Origin: Euonymus europaeus
Lineage: Eukaryota > Streptophyta > Magnoliopsida > Celastrales > Celastraceae
Length of the DNA: 64,000 nt
Assembly (NCBI GenBank): GCA_963580455.1
Contig: OY756966.1
Location: 21,703,001-21,767,000 of the forward strand
Direction: 5' to 3'
In this document: positions 1 through 11,814 of the stretch, in pieces
How the letters are laid out: each line of letters starts with the position of its first letter
Position numbering within the stretch: the first letter of the stretch is position 1
Made by a program: the position numbers and the translations under genes
Notes under the pieces: model-generated
What the model saw: only the letters and a program-made list of their open reading frames with translations
Databases searched by the model: none
Told to the model about the DNA's origin: nothing

Positions 1-300
1 CAAACACATCTCATGAGCGACAATCCCAACCCTCCATTTTTTTTTTTTGAAAATACCAGTCTTGCTAACTATCACTCTCCTGATTAAAGAAACTGGATGG
101 CGATGTGACAATTCTAGATAATTGAGTCCATCCTTATCTATTCGACCTACAACCTACTAGGTAGTGACATGTCCTTTCTGTATAATAATCCGTCCTAATC
201 CACTAGAACCTTGAACTCGATATAAACCCCGTGCTATTGAGACCCATCAGGTTGCCATAACTCTTCCACTCCTGCCTTTCTTTTTTTTTGTTTCTAACCC

Positions 301-594
301 ATGGATACTCAATCCTATCATAACTATTCAACCATACAACGAGAGTTAGAGGAAATCCGTAGGCAGATCCAAGCCTTAGAAAGGGTTTATGATCAGATCC
401 TATCCAAACTTGATTCTCTAATTCAGTTGACAGCACCGCTAGGAAACAGTCAGGATGCTACTCTAGGCACAACCAACCTAAACCATGATCTTGTTGATCC
501 ACCCAACACCAATTCCAGTTACTATCTCGGATCACTTCCCCGTACTGAACCGTATAGCAGCGAGGAGTGGGCTGGATGGTTCGATCACTGCTAA
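301..594 (+). CDS. Unrecognised 97-codon open frame, possible coiled coil
   Basis: I do not recognise this protein. It starts MDTQSYHNYS; residues about 10-45 form a charged heptad-like stretch (ELEEIRRQIQALERVYDQI) that would make a coiled coil. The tail is polar and rich in Asn, Pro and Ser. There is no signal peptide or membrane segment. It lies antisense to the surrounding minus-strand LTR element. It could be an antisense frame of the element, as some Tat/Ogre-type elements carry, part of another nested element, or chance. No function can be given. Confidence 0.25.
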   Translation: MDTQSYHNYSTIQRELEEIRRQIQALERVYDQILSKLDSLIQLTAPLGNSQDATLGTTNLNHDLVDPPNTNSSYYLGSLPRTEPYSSEEWAGWFDHC

Positions 595-2363
595 ATAATG
601 CCACAAGCATGCTTGTTGAAATAAGAGAAGCTAATTATCGTTTAACATATACTATGTTCTACTGCTTATGTATATTTCGCAAGATCTGTACCCGTTTTCC
701 CAACCCAGTGTATGATATCCCTGCTTGTTAGTTTCGTTGTTTGCTCAAATCATAATGTATAATAGTACCCCTTCGTACTGTTGTTGTTAGTATCTACTGT
801 AAAATATTTTTAAATTTGCACCTAAACATGGTAATACCCCTCATATTATAATCTTAAGGTCCGTTGGTACCTTTCATTCAGATTAGGTTATTTCCTCCTT
901 CCATCTTAAGAACTTTTTTTTCCTGATTTAAGATTATTTATAACCCCTATGAGGCTTTCTCTCACAGATGGCAGCCATATCTCCGAAATCTCCTTCTTCA
1001 TGAACTCTAGGCCATAATTGCAACATTCAACTAGAATCAGACTCTCAACTATAACTCTTTATCGTGAAGTTTTCATGTTCTTATGCGTAACTCCCCATCA
1101 CAAATTCATTTGTTCTATGCGAGTGTCTACCCGACAACCATCTCTCAATCTACTCACATCATCCAACGATATCTCCTACAAGTAATGCTAACTACCCTAA
1201 CCTAACATTCTAAAAACAAGTAATCCATTATTCTACAATCTCGGATGCTCTAGTACTATATGATGTCACTCTCTCCGCTTTCCATCTTATACCCCTTATG
1301 TTTTCTCTGCATTTATTATTTCCATCGATTTCAACCCAATTTATTATTTTTTTTCCACGTATCACCCTAAACACGATTTACCATAACTCTCCTTCTAACA
1401 TTACTCCTAAAGAAATATCCAACAAGTCATACATTGTGACGTGCCACCTGTTAAATTATTTTTAGCGTGACTAACAAGTATTCCAACCACTCCTAATTTC
1501 AAATTTTCATCCACAAGTACCAAAGGAACATATATTTAAGAGCTTCACTCAAACATCCACCAAAACAATATTATCGCCATAATTTTAATTTTTATCTTTT
1601 ATCTCATAGAAAAAAAATCTTTATTCAAAAAGTAATTGCTTAGGGTCTAACTCAAGGTACCCGTTAGAAAGGTAATATACGGTATGATACATGAGCATTG
1701 GTTAGACAAATTGTCATCTTTAGAATCTTTCTTTCCCGAATTCTCAACTAATGATATCTCAAGCTTAAATTCATATTTGAAAAATTCTCAGACACTCTCA
1801 ACTAGTTAACGAGTCATAAATTCTCGGAATAGTCATTTGTTCCCAACAGTCGTCCGACCCGCTTGTTAATAATCTACACATTCGCCTTGCTCTTTGATTT
1901 ATTAATTCATTTTTACAATCTTATACCATGAAAGAAAGAAAGAAAATTAGATCCTATATCATGAAGCATGGCTATAACATCGCTAACCACAAACATTACC
2001 ATACTAAATTTTGACAACATCATAACGTCGATTTTCTACATTATAACCAATCCTTAGATTTATTCCCCATCATAGGATCATATCTCAATTTCGTTCTTAG
2101 TCATGTCTCAGATATTTGAACACAAACGAGGCCTCGTACACCATCGCAATCCCAACATGGGTCAATCTCTACGAGGACCTCTTCGTGTGTATACCTTTAT
2201 TGCATACATAACACATAACCTTATAAATACAAACTATACGAGGATTTATGGGAAAAGAGAACATACCAGATCAGCTGGGCTCGTGACGTGGCCTGAACTT
2301 GCATTTTCTAATATCAAACTATTAGTGGACACATAACCCTAGGTCTGTAAGTCTCTAACCTCC

Positions 2364-2374
2364 CTCTGATACCA
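2364..2374 (-). other. Primer-binding site of the gypsy-type element
   Basis: Read on the minus strand, the LTR end is followed by ACT and then TGGTATCAGAG, the usual plant primer site for initiator tRNA-Met. It fixes the element's orientation (minus) and the inner LTR edge at 2378. Confidence 0.75.
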
Positions 2375-2377
2375 AGT

Positions 2378-4511
2378 TGTCACGCCCCGACCCGCAGAAC
2401 GTAAGCTAAACGACAAAAGACATGAACTCACACTTGACTCGTCACAAACTGACATAAAATTTCAACAAAAATTTCGACAGCATCTCCCCATAAATTGAAG
2501 AGTGCCACCCTGCACAAAATAAAAAAAAAACACTTCTATAACCAAACCAGCAAAATTCAAACATCCTCCACATTACGAGCCCCTCAAGGGTTCCACAATA
2601 GTCACAAACATAATACATATGACACAGGAGTTCCGATCACACGGAGTCCCCTCCCGACCCATCCAAAATACTCATATCATACCAGTAAAAATTCAATCAC
2701 TCACCATTGAGTAAACAAATGTAAAATTTCTCTCTTACCATAAATAAGAAACAGATTAATATTATGAACAACTCTACTATGTCAGGCCATTACAGTCACG
2801 CCCCTTCCTGCTGATCTGGAGTACCTGCACTAGTAGATGGCTCACCTGAAATGATAGGAAATGAATAGGATGAGCCGAAGGCCCAGTAGGGATATTAAAG
2901 AGAATAGCAAACAAAGGCAAAAATGTGAAGAACGGAATATATGCAGCAATATGCTATGTAAGCAATGTCTCCGTACACCCATCCGAACCTCCAAACACCC
3001 ATCCCATGACTCCGGTGAGGTCGTGGATCGCTCCCACGCCTTCATCCTTCACCATATTCACCGACACCGTAAATCGGTCCGCTCGGTAAATCCATGGAGA
3101 AGGTGAAAATCTCTCCACACAGTTTTTTTTTCTTTTCATTCCATATCACAATAAAAATCACCAACCCCGAACCGCCAATCCTGAACATGGAAACACCTGA
3201 ACCCTTATTCGGTGATCCATCATGCCTCTAAATGAACCTTTAAAAATAATTTGAATGCAATGTCACATAACTCACATCACATGAAGATCCAAACACGTGT
3301 CAATCGAACTTAACACGTTTAGGGGTAAATGCGTATGTACATACAATCAATCAAAGGAAAGGTCTTACCACAAATTATATAACGGGTTTTGGCTCTCTTA
3401 GAACAATTAAGAGGAGCCCAAATGTATTTATAGAATTTAATAAGATACGGAAAATTCGGGAATTATAAGGGTTCATAGCTTTTACGAACAAGGAAAGTTT
3501 AACAAAGAAGAGAAAGAGAAATCCCTACCTCGTATTAATCGCGAATTCCCACCAATATCGCAAACCTTGTCCAAGTCCGAGACATACAACCTATAAAATT
3601 TGCCCAAACTTTCTTCAACCGCATATAATCCCCCATCCCAATTTAAGCTACAATCTAATAAAATATATTTCATTTGTTTCAATGAACACCAATAAAATAA
3701 AATAAAAACTCAATGTCTCAAGTTCCATATTCCCTAATCTCCCATTTCTCTAAAAATCTCATAATTCGTCATTCAATTAAAGACTAAACTTCATAATCCA
3801 CTATCTAATATTTTTTTTTTAATATCAAACTACACTTAATTAAAGCAATGTTGTCAAGAAAATCTCACCTCCTTCTTGTATTATCTCAAAACCCACCAAG
3901 AATGGACTCCTTATTTGATTTAGTTCAAATCTCCCATTTGACCCTATTTTATAACACAATATAGATTTAATTTAAACTATCCAACAATAAACTTGTCCAT
4001 GAATCTCAAAATCTCCAACATCCACTTAAACCTAAAAATTTTAGAATCAAAGTTTACCTCAATCCTTCTTTCTTCTACTAGGCAAATGTTGAGGCCTTGT
4101 TGTCTCACATGTGAAGAACTTGTATTGGCCGGAAAAATGGTAGGGAAGTCGCCGGAAAGTTGCTGGAAAAATCAGTGCCGTGACCCGTGTGTGCGTGTGT
4201 TCTCCATGAGTGAGAAATAGCTTCAGAAGTGAGAAATAGACTTCCACCTTCGGGTGGAAGTCTGGTCCTTTTTTTTAAAAAAAAAATTTCTTTTAACTTT
4301 TGACTTTGACTATTGCAATTTTATTATTTTATTGTTTTATTATTTCTTTATAAGTTTTGACCATTAAACTTCCTTGTTTATACTATTAAGCCCCTTCAAG
4401 GATTTAACTTTTTGACTCACATTTTTTTTCTTTTCATTTAAGCCTTAATCTAATTCATGTTATTAGTTTTATATATTTATTTTCCTATTTTTTCCGGGAC
4501 AAGGTATTACA
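2378..4511 (-). repeat. 2.1-kb LTR (5' LTR of the minus-strand element at the left edge)
   Basis: On the plus strand it starts TGTCACGCCCCGACCC and ends GGGACAAGGTATTACA, giving TG...CA termini next to a good primer-binding site. Two damaged copies of the same LTR lie at 31775-34757 and 36548-38400; they share the stretch around 2920-3100 (genomic phrase GTCTCCGTACACCCAT) and the end GGGACAAGGTATTACA. Short open frames inside it, such as 2861-3106 and 3993-4220, look like chance. Its right end abuts a broken copia element, so it probably inserted there. The flank is ATCAG; the matching target duplicate would lie outside the window. Confidence 0.75.
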
Positions 4512-4622
4512 ATCAGGTAAGTATTTGATAGCATGAACCCATCGACATCCAACAACACTGCCTCCTGGTGGCAAATTAATGAGTCCAAGTTTTATTGTGA
4601 TGTAGAGAAACCATCTCATCAT

Positions 4623-5189
4623 CTATAGCATGCTTCTAGTGAGGAAGAGTAATAGCTTACTAAAACAAAGTAGGGATACTAGTGGAGGACAATGAACTAA
4701 TGAAAGAGGTTTACGACGGAGATAAATGAGAGAAAGACACAAAGTTAAAAATAGGATGTGAAGAACAAGTTTGTTTACCATTATGAAGAGCAATAGGAAG
4801 ATCAGAAGGGGGTACTGTAGATGGTGAAGGATCCATGGAAGGAGTCTCAAGAACATGCAAAGATGAAAATGGTGGAGAGGGATCTGGAACCGCAGAAGAG
4901 TTTTGGACCAAGTACCTCGAGTATAAACCTCCAATGGAAGAGGAGAAACATCAAAACTAGGGATAGGAGATGGGGGAAGGGGTAAAGGAGGAGAGGATGA
5001 AACAGGAGTGAAGGATCCCGAAGAAACAGTAGAAAAATATGGCACATCATCAAACAAAATAACGTCAACACTAACAAAATATCTATGTGTTGTAGGATCC
5101 CAACACCGATACCCCTTTTGAGTACGGGAGTACCCAACAAAGACACATTTGATAGACTTAGCATTCAACTTATCGCCACCACGCTGCAA
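4623..5189 (-). pseudogene. copia pol remnant: integrase C-terminal region and linker to RT
   Basis: The frame carries the copia signature NAKSIKCVFVGYSRTQKGYR followed by CWDPTTHRYFVSVDVIFDD-like sequence (GAG-pre-integrase-distal 'VFVGYS..QKGYRCWDP' block), then Pro/Ser-rich linker residues. Closely similar blocks occur at 17031-18074 and 62016-63029. After about residue 90 the frame shifts and the translation becomes Leu-rich nonsense. Part of copia fragment A. Confidence 0.7.
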
Positions 5190-5748
5190 ATTCTAAACAA
5201 AACATTGACTACCAAAAACACGAGGGGGAAGAGAAAAAAGGAGAAATAGATGGAAAGAGGATAGAAACTAGAGATTGACCACCTAAAATGGAAGAAGGCA
5301 TGCGATTAATCAAATAACAAGCAGTCAAGACAACATCACCTCAATAACATTTACAAACATGCATATGAAGAAGTAGAGTATGGGCAGTGTCAAAAAGATG
5401 ATGATTCTTATGTTCAGCCACACCATTTTGTTGCAGTGTTAAGGACAAGATGCTTCAGGAATAATGTCTTTAGCTGCACAATAAACAGAAAGAGGACCTT
5501 TAACATATTCAAGAGCATTATCAGAACATAAGACACGAATAGAAGAACTAAACGGAGTTTGGATTTCATTATAAAATAGTTCAAAAACAGAAGTAACATC
5601 AGATCGATGTTTTAATAAAAACAACCAAGTCATCCGTGAACAATCATCAATAAAGGTGATAAATATGAATAACCACTTAAACTAGGAGTATGGAAAGGTC
5701 CCCAAATATATGAATGCACCAGTTCAAAAGGTACTAAACGGCGTTTAG

Positions 5749-6876
5749 TTACACATGGTGAAAAATAAACACAGCGATGTCGCCTAACTCATAAGCCTCA
5801 CATTCTAATCTATACACAGATGTAGGAATATAAACAACTTGACAAAGAAGCTTCAAAAAAGGGTGCCCCAATATGCCACTGAAAAGGAGATAAAGATGGA
5901 GTGTTGGAACTTGAAACCAAAGTAGTAGAAGTATCCAAGTAATAGAGACCAGCATGTTCCAACGCTCACCAATCATCTTCTTCGTCTCCAAGTCCTGAAA
6001 AACACAGTGAGAAGGAAAGAAAGTGACGCTACAAATAAAAGACTTGGTAAGTTGACTCTTAGACATAAGATTAAAAGGAAATTTTGAAATGTATTGAACA
6101 CTAGATAAAGATAGAGGAGTAGGAGATACAGTTCCACTCCTTTGAACCTGATAAGTGCGACCATCTACAACAGTAACATAACTAGAAGACTTGGAATGAA
6201 ATGAACGAAAATGATGAGACTGACCAGTAACATGAGTAGAGATACCTGAATCAATGATCCAATGATGTGGACCAGAAACATGATAACAAGTAAAGTTACT
6301 TGAAGAAGTAGTAATGCCTGCAATATCTAAAGAGGACGACTGTGGAAACGATGAAGAAAAAATCATACTCAACCTGAGAGATAGTAATACTAGAAGAATC
6401 ACTCGATGAATCATGAGATGGGACTGCATTAGCAACATCGGATCTTGAAAACCCAGAATTACCACCAGAAGGTTGTCGAAACTGAGAATTATGTTCTCAT
6501 GGTTTACCAAGCTTTTCATAACATTTATCAACAGTGTGATTATCTTTCCCACAAAAAGTACACTTTCCAACACCACCTCCCCCCAACCACGAGAACTATC
6601 ACGACTAGCGAAACTATCACCATCACGATAGTTTCCTCGGTCAGAACCAATAAGTGTAGAAGAAGCATCCACAACAACAATTTTGGGAGAAAAAGTCGCT
6701 CGAGACACACGAGAATAAGTGGCAGATAGTGATGGAAAAGTGTCATCTCCAGCTAAAATTTGGCTGAGAATAGCCTGATATTGAGGATCTAGAGAATTTA
6801 GGTGCATGGAAATGCATAATTCTCCTCGCTGCTTCTTTAAAGTAACTAAATTAGTAGTCAAATATGATAAACACAC
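5749..6876 (-). pseudogene. copia gag/protease/pre-integrase remnant
   Basis: It reads from late gag (LTTNLVTLKKQRGELCISMHLNSLDPQYQAILSQ type, each part recognisable in the sister copies) through a shifted zinc knuckle to the aspartic protease region. There WIIDSGISTHVTG carries the catalytic Asp-Ser-Gly. The pre-integrase part follows, with VSPTPLSLSSVQYI and GHPFLKLL. Several frame changes lie within it, so no complete polyprotein can be made. The sister copy at 8979-9725 is colinear. Confidence 0.75.
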
Positions 6877-7016
6877 AACTCATCCCACATGCCCTTAAAT
6901 TGGGTATAATGTTTTGGAGTAGAACGACCACTCTGCTTTAAGTGAAATAGTTGTGCATATAACTCATAGGCACGTGATGCATTACCCATCAGTGAATATG
7001 TTTCTTTCACAGATTC

Positions 7017-7202
7017 TCAAACCTCCTTAGCAGTGTCGAGACACATAACATTAGCTGAAATATTAGGTTCCATACTATCCCATAACCATGTTAACATAAT
7101 GCAGTTATCAAAAGACCAGTATGGATAACTCTTATCATCAGCAGTAGGAGGATCTTTTTCAAGAAGGTGAAATTTCTTTCGAATGCTTAACACCACTTTC
7201 AC
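7017..7202 (-). pseudogene. copia gag N-terminal remnant (fragment A)
   Basis: This frame contains KKFHLLEKDPPTADDKSYPYWSF-like gag sequence (given here only as the family signature PTADDKSYPYW) and WLWDSMEPNISANVM. It matches the plus-strand frame at 8111-8296 of the neighbouring copia B, showing that both belong to one family. It stops at 7210, where copia B's LTR starts. Confidence 0.7.
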
Positions 7203-7212
7203 TGCCTTAGTC

Positions 7213-7364
7213 TGTAAGGGATGAGTTTGTAATTAGCACTACTAGTTAAGGTAAACTTGTATATTCCTTAGAAACCCTAGAAATCTATCATATAGTCTAT
7301 CTTTGTATGTCTGGAAATATACAATTGAGTTCTTCAACTACCTCTGTTTCTGGTTTTCCCAACA
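7213..7364 (+). repeat. 5' LTR of copia element B
   Basis: Starts TGTAAGGGATG and ends GGTTTTCCCAACA, directly followed by a primer-site-like sequence. TG...CA termini and a length near 150 bp fit the small LTRs of this copia group (168 bp in the copy at 15698). No second LTR survives for comparison. Confidence 0.65.
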
Positions 7365-7376
7365 TGGTATTGAAGG
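7365..7376 (+). other. Decayed primer-binding site of copia element B
   Basis: TGGTATTGAAGG sits directly after the LTR. It resembles the initiator tRNA-Met site TGGTATCAGAGC with C-to-T and G-to-A type changes. The equivalent in the copy at 15698-20186 is TGGTATCGGAG. Confidence 0.5.
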
Positions 7377-7980
7377 TCCAATCGTAGGGCTTTGCACATA
7401 CTTCTGGTTCCGATCAATCGTTGGATTACTGGTTTCGATCGATCAATCGCACACATTCTTTGGGTTTTTAGTTGCTGTCAAGTGTGCGCGACCTTCGTTT
7501 GGTGTGCATGATATTTGTTTCGTCATCATCTGTTCATCTGTTGCGATTGTACTAGTTCTCTGTTGTTGATTCACTTGGTCCTCGCAATTAGCTTGTCAAT
7601 CTGGTTCCCTGTGTTTAATCCAGTTTAGTGTTTCGATTCAGTTCTTCTACTCGTCGCGATAGGTGCGCGACCTGGTTTATCGTGATCGATATTGTCTTTC
7701 GTTTCTACTCCAGCTCTGGTGGTCCAATTCTGGTGCTCTATTTTTTGCTCAGTTAATTATGGTATCACCTGAGGTATTTTCGATCTAATTCTGATTTGTC
7801 GCTGGTGCTCCAATTCTGTTTGGTTAGTTCTGGTGTTTCGGAGATCTATTGGTTTGTGTGTGCATTTTGTGTTAGTTATTAAAGAGTTGTTCGTATATTG
7901 GTTCTATTTGACTGTTGTGGTTGTATTGCGTGGGTTGTATTTGCAAGGAAACTGTTCTACTTTTATAGTTCTTGTTCTAT

Positions 7981-8960
7981 ATGTCTGGCCAACGACTTAT
8001 GCAGGCTTCATCAGCCACTCCTTCCTCGTCAAATCTTTCATGTGATCATGAAGGTCTTCAAATTTGTTCTGTCTGGTTAAATAATTGTAACTATCTTTTA
8101 GGCTAAGGCAATGCAGGTAGCCTCAAGTGCTCGAAAGAAATTTCAAATTCTTGAAAAAGATCCTCTTGCTGCGGATGATAAGAGTTATCCTTATTGGTCT
8201 TTTGATAATTCCATTGTGTTAATCTGGTTATGGGCGAGCATAGAACCTGATATTTCTGCTAATGTTATGTGTCTTGACATTGCTAAAGAGGTCTGAGAAT
8301 CTGTGAAAGAAACATATTCACTGACTAGCAATGCATCACGTGTATATCAGTTATACGCCCAACTATTTCACTTAAAGCAGAGTGGTCATTCTATTCCAGA
8401 ACACAATGCCCAATTTAAGGGTATGTGGGATGAGTTGTGTGTTTATCACCCTTTGACTACTGATTTAGCTACTTTAAAGAAGCAGCGAGAAGAGTTATAT
8501 GTTTCTTGTACCTAAATTCTCTAGATTCTCAGTATTAGGCTATTCATAGCCAAATTTTAGCTAGTGATGATACTCTGCTATCACTATCTGCCACTTATTC
8601 TCGAGTGTCTCGAGCGGCGGCTTCATCCTCCAAAATTGCTGTTGTGGATGGCTCCTCTGCACTTATTGGTTCTGGTCGAGAAAATTATCGTGATGGTAGT
8701 AGTTCTACTAGTAGTGGTAGTTCTCGTGGTCGTGGCCGAGTGGTGTTCGGAAGTGTATTTTTTGTGGGAAAGATAATCACATTGTTGATAGATGTTTTGA
8801 CAAGTATGGTAAACCATGGGAACGCAATTCTCAATTCCGACACCCATCTGGTGATAATTCTGGATTCTCAAGATCCAATGTTGCTAATGCAGTCCCATCT
8901 CATGATCCATCTCATGATTCTTCCAGTATCACTATCTCTCAAATTGAGTATGATTCTCTT
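7981..8960 (+). pseudogene. copia gag pseudogene (element B)
   Basis: The frame starts ATG at 7981 (MSGQRLMQASSATPSS), like MSGTMPSSSVFATSD in the copy at 19543. It continues after a frameshift with KKFQILEKDPLAADDKSYPYW (8111-8296), then LFHLKQSGHSIPEHNAQFKG (8303-8515), and a Ser/Gly/Arg-rich stretch before a CCHC zinc knuckle read in another frame near 8750-8800 (phase C..CGKDNH). A TGA at about 8296 and other breaks disable it. In intact copia elements gag forms the virus-like particle and binds RNA. Confidence 0.7.
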
Positions 8961-8978
8961 CTTCATTGTTCACAATAG

Positions 8979-9725
8979 TTGTCCTCTTCAGATATTGCAG
9001 TCATTATTACTATTCCAGGTAATTTTTCTTGTTATCATGTTTCTAGTTCCCATCCTTGGATCATTGATTCAGGTGCCTCTACTCATATTACTTGTCAGTC
9101 TCATCATTTTCGGTCATTTCATTCCAAGTCTTCTAGTCATGTTACTGTTGCAGATGGTCGCATTTGTCAAGTTCAGGGGAGTGGGACTGTATTTCCTATT
9201 CCTTCTCTCTCTTTATCTGGTGTTCAATACATTCCAAAATTTTCTTTTAATCTTATGTCTGTGAGTCAACTTACCAAGTCTTTTAACTGTAGTGTCACTT
9301 TCTTTCCTTCTTACTATGTTTTTCAGGACTTAGAGACGAAAAAGATGATTGGTGGGGGTTCTGAACATGTTGCTCTTTATCACTTGGATTATTCCACAGC
9401 CTTGGTTTCAGATTCCACCATTTCATCTTTATCTCCTTTTCAGTGGCATGTCAGATTGGGGCACCCTTCTTTAAAGCTTCTTCATCAGGTTATTTCTATT
9501 CCTCCATCTGTGTCTAGATTAGAATGTGAGGCTTGTGAGTTAGGCAAACATCACCTTGTGTCTTTTTCACCATGTAACACTAAGCGACGTTTAGTACCTT
9601 CTGAACTGATGCATTCAGATATTTGGGGACCTTCCCGTACTCCTAGTCTCAGTGGTTATTCCTATTGTGTTACCTTTATTGAGGATTGTTCACGGATGAC
9701 TTGGTTGTTTTTATTAAAACATTGA
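8979..9725 (+). pseudogene. copia protease and integrase N-terminal region (element B)
   Basis: This 248-codon frame holds the protease site (HPWIIDSGASTHIT), the pre-integrase block (MSVSQLTKSFNCSVTFFPS; VRLGHPSLKLL), the CEACELGKHH zinc-binding Cys/His pair and the start of the integrase core (ELMHSDIWGPS with the first catalytic Asp; TFIEDCSRMTWLFLLKH). A TGA right after LLKH ends it. It is the longest well-preserved piece of this family here and serves as the reference for the internal deletion in the copy at 15698-20186. Confidence 0.8.
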
Positions 9726-10105
9726 TCTGATGTTGCTTCTGTTTATGAATTATTTTATAAAGAAATCCAAACACAGTTTGGTTCTTCTATTTATATCTTA
9801 CGTTATGATAATGCACTTGAATATGTCAAAGATCCTCTTTCTGTTTATTGTGCAGCTCAAGGAATTATTCATGAAACATCTTGTTCTCACACTCCACAGC
9901 AAAATGGTATAGTTGAACGTAATAATCGTTATCTTCTTGATACTATTCGTACTTTACTTATTCATATGAATGTTCCTAAATGTTATTGGGGAGATGTTGT
10001 TTTGACTGCATGTTATTTAATTAACATGTTTTCTTCTGTTTTACGTGGTAAATTTCCATTGTCTTTCCTTTTTCCATCTACTTCTGCATTTTCTCTCCCT
10101 TCTCC
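9726..10105 (+). pseudogene. copia integrase core remnant (element B), truncated
   Basis: Out-of-frame continuation of the integrase: residues like RYDNALEYV (second catalytic Asp), HTPQQNG (the CPxTPQQNGxxER block) and PKCYWGDVVLTACYLIN can be read with frame changes. The match ends at about PSPLS near 10105, where antisense gag of another element begins. Broken and 3'-truncated. Confidence 0.65.
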
Positions 10106-10207
10106 ACTGTCGAAAATTAGTACCATCCAGACATTTTTCACCAATTTGGTGGAGGAAAACACAATTTCAGAAACAACAGACTTTGATTCAGAGTTTGAAG
10201 ATGCCAT
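10106..10207 (-). pseudogene. Truncated gag-like start
   Basis: A start codon at 10207 opens MASSNSESKSVVSEIVF. A shifted frame reads CLDGTNF, resembling the LDGTNY motif near the N-terminus of many plant copia gag proteins. Only about 30 codons remain before copia B sequence begins. Assignment is tentative. Confidence 0.35.
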
Positions 10208-10820
10208 AATCACAATATAAAAAGTTGCGAGATAAAATAATCCCAAAGAACTGATGACCACCAAGAGCTCAATAAATTAGCAAATAGATGAACACGCTTA
10301 TCACCCAACCCTACTGTAATCAGGCAGCAAGAATTTAGTCCAAAATTCCACAAAATTCATGAAATTCCTCAATTAGAAAGATTATGAAACACAAGGGTTA
10401 TTCACCCAAACCATGAATGCTAGCAGCCACACAAAAGAAAATCACCACAGGAGAGACAGAAGAGGACCAGATTATACCATTGCTGATGAATTCCAACAAA
10501 ATAGAACCCCAAAATCACTTTAGGGACTCTCGACAGATTAAGCTGATTGTGCACGTAAAGCCAGAACCACTAAATCAACTAGACGCACGAGAATCACCGG
10601 GTGCAAAAGCTAGATGCCCCACGCGAGGATACGCGAGAGGACCCAGCGTGTTCTAGAATTGGATGTGCGTGCGAGGACCAGATGCTACTCACGCAAGCAC
10701 CCACCAAACGCTGTAATCGCTCTCAATGTGAAGAAAACTAGGCGATTCAGTACAGACAGGAGTGGCACAGTAGTAGCTGCACAGTAGGTTAGGGTTCGGT
10801 GTCATTGGGCTCCAATATCA

Positions 10821-10936
10821 TGTAATTAGGTATAACAAAACAACTTACTCTCCCAAAGGAGAGTTCCTTCTTATTTATATAAACTACATTACACACATAG
10901 TATAACGAAACTACCCTTAAACTCATATCCATAACA
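10821..10936 (-). repeat. 116-bp LTR of the element at 10106-10936
   Basis: On the plus strand it starts TGTAATTAGG and ends ATCCATAACA (TG...CA). Just outside it, GTAATGAATAACA matches ValRS copy B at 45721 onward. The outer border is therefore exactly where homology with the duplicated segment resumes. Confidence 0.55.
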
Positions 10937-11814
10937 GTAATGAATAACATGGAAAAAGTATATAGAATAAATACCTGCCACAATTCCTCCGATACAAATG
11001 GCATAAAAGGATGTACCACCATCAGTACATTCTCAAAAACGTACAATAAAACTGCTTGTGCCACTGAAGCAGTAGAACCATTTCCAAAGTGGTAAAGATG
11101 AGCTTTACTAGCTTCAATATACCTGCAAAAAGTGAAAATACTATGATCACCCACAGAACATGTTTGAACCACATGGAAATCCCAGTAATATTAAACGTTA
11201 CATCTAAAACAGGAGCATTCTTATCCGACTTAACATTTCCACAAGCACAAAAAGACGCATAGATACTCACAAGATCTATGCAAGATGCAGTCTCTTGCTG
11301 TATGATTATTGTGGATGAGAAGTAATCACGAGTTAATGCAAAGTGAGAAATTTGGAGAGAGACAATAGAGCAAGTAGGACTAAACTAGACCAGAGTATAT
11401 GAAGTGTAAATTACGTAAAAGCAGGAGAAAACATGATGAATCAATTGAAATATATGGAAATCAATTACCATAGAGTAGGATGTTCAGAAATATAGGGGCC
11501 ATAATATAAGAGAATGGATGTATCAAATAGGATTGGAGTGCGACAAATGAAGGGGACGAGTACATCTGGGGTGTTGTGTGACCGATACGTGAGCTGTGCA
11601 CCCACAAGAAGTATGGTATAGAATGTTGGACCATTAAAGACAAGCCCAAAGAATGCATGCCGTGAACATGGGAATGTTATGTTGGACTTGTGGCAATACA
11701 CGGATTTTAATCCCATAGAGATGATAAATATTTCCGCCTGTAAATTAAATATCAATATATCATGAATAACAAGAAATGACATAATTGATCTATGTTAGAA
11801 GTAGCACAATCAGA

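Larger units (their letters stand above)
1..2377 (-). mobile_element. Interior of a gypsy-type LTR element, non-coding as far as visible (LARD-like)
   Basis: This stretch lies inside the element whose 5' LTR is at 2378-4511: the primer-binding site sits just left of that LTR, so the interior runs leftwards on the minus strand and out of the window. About 2.4 kb of interior shows no gag-like reading frame on the minus strand; the longest there is 77 codons with no zinc knuckle. That fits a large non-autonomous derivative or a heavily decayed Ty3/gypsy element. Family placement rests on the LTR and primer site only. Apart from one plus-strand frame (301-594) I see AT-rich sequence with no other gene. 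Confidence 0.55.
4512..7212 (-). mobile_element. Ty1/copia fragment A, decayed, cut at both ends
   Basis: Minus-strand copia pol and gag remains, in order from the right: gag (7210 to about 6500), protease and pre-integrase (to about 5950), integrase core (about 5700-5200), the integrase-RT linker (5189-4623), then the start of reverse transcriptase (about 4620-4512, GCRWVHAIKYL-like). The rest of RT and RNase H is missing at 4512, where the 2.1-kb LTR begins. The 5' LTR and gag start are missing at 7212, where another copia element begins. Many frameshifts and stops; not functional. Confidence 0.85.
7213..10105 (+). mobile_element. Ty1/copia element B, 5' LTR through integrase, 3' half lost
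   Basis: A plus-strand element of the same family as fragment A, placed head to head with it. It has a 152-bp LTR (7213-7364), a decayed primer site, a leader of about 615 bp, gag (from 7981), protease, and integrase to about 10105. There sequence of a different, oppositely oriented element begins. RT, RNase H and the 3' LTR are missing. Frameshifts and stops occur throughout. Its start inside the gag of fragment A suggests it inserted there. Confidence 0.85.
10106..10936 (-). mobile_element. 5' end of a further LTR element (LTR, leader, gag start)
   Basis: On the minus strand: LTR at 10821-10936, a degraded primer site right inside it (TGATATTGGAGCC, compare TGGTATCAGAGC), about 600 bp of leader, and a gag-like start at 10207 (MASSNSESKSVVSE). 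A frameshifted LDGTNF block, typical of copia gag starts, follows. It ends at about 10106 against copia B. The LTR lies just outside the last surviving exon of ValRS copy A, so this insertion or a linked deletion probably removed that gene's 3' end. Confidence 0.5.

Noticed and set aside
2861..4247. Several 60-80-codon open frames on both strands
   Set aside because: They lie inside the 2.1-kb LTR, change or vanish in the other LTR copies and resemble no protein.
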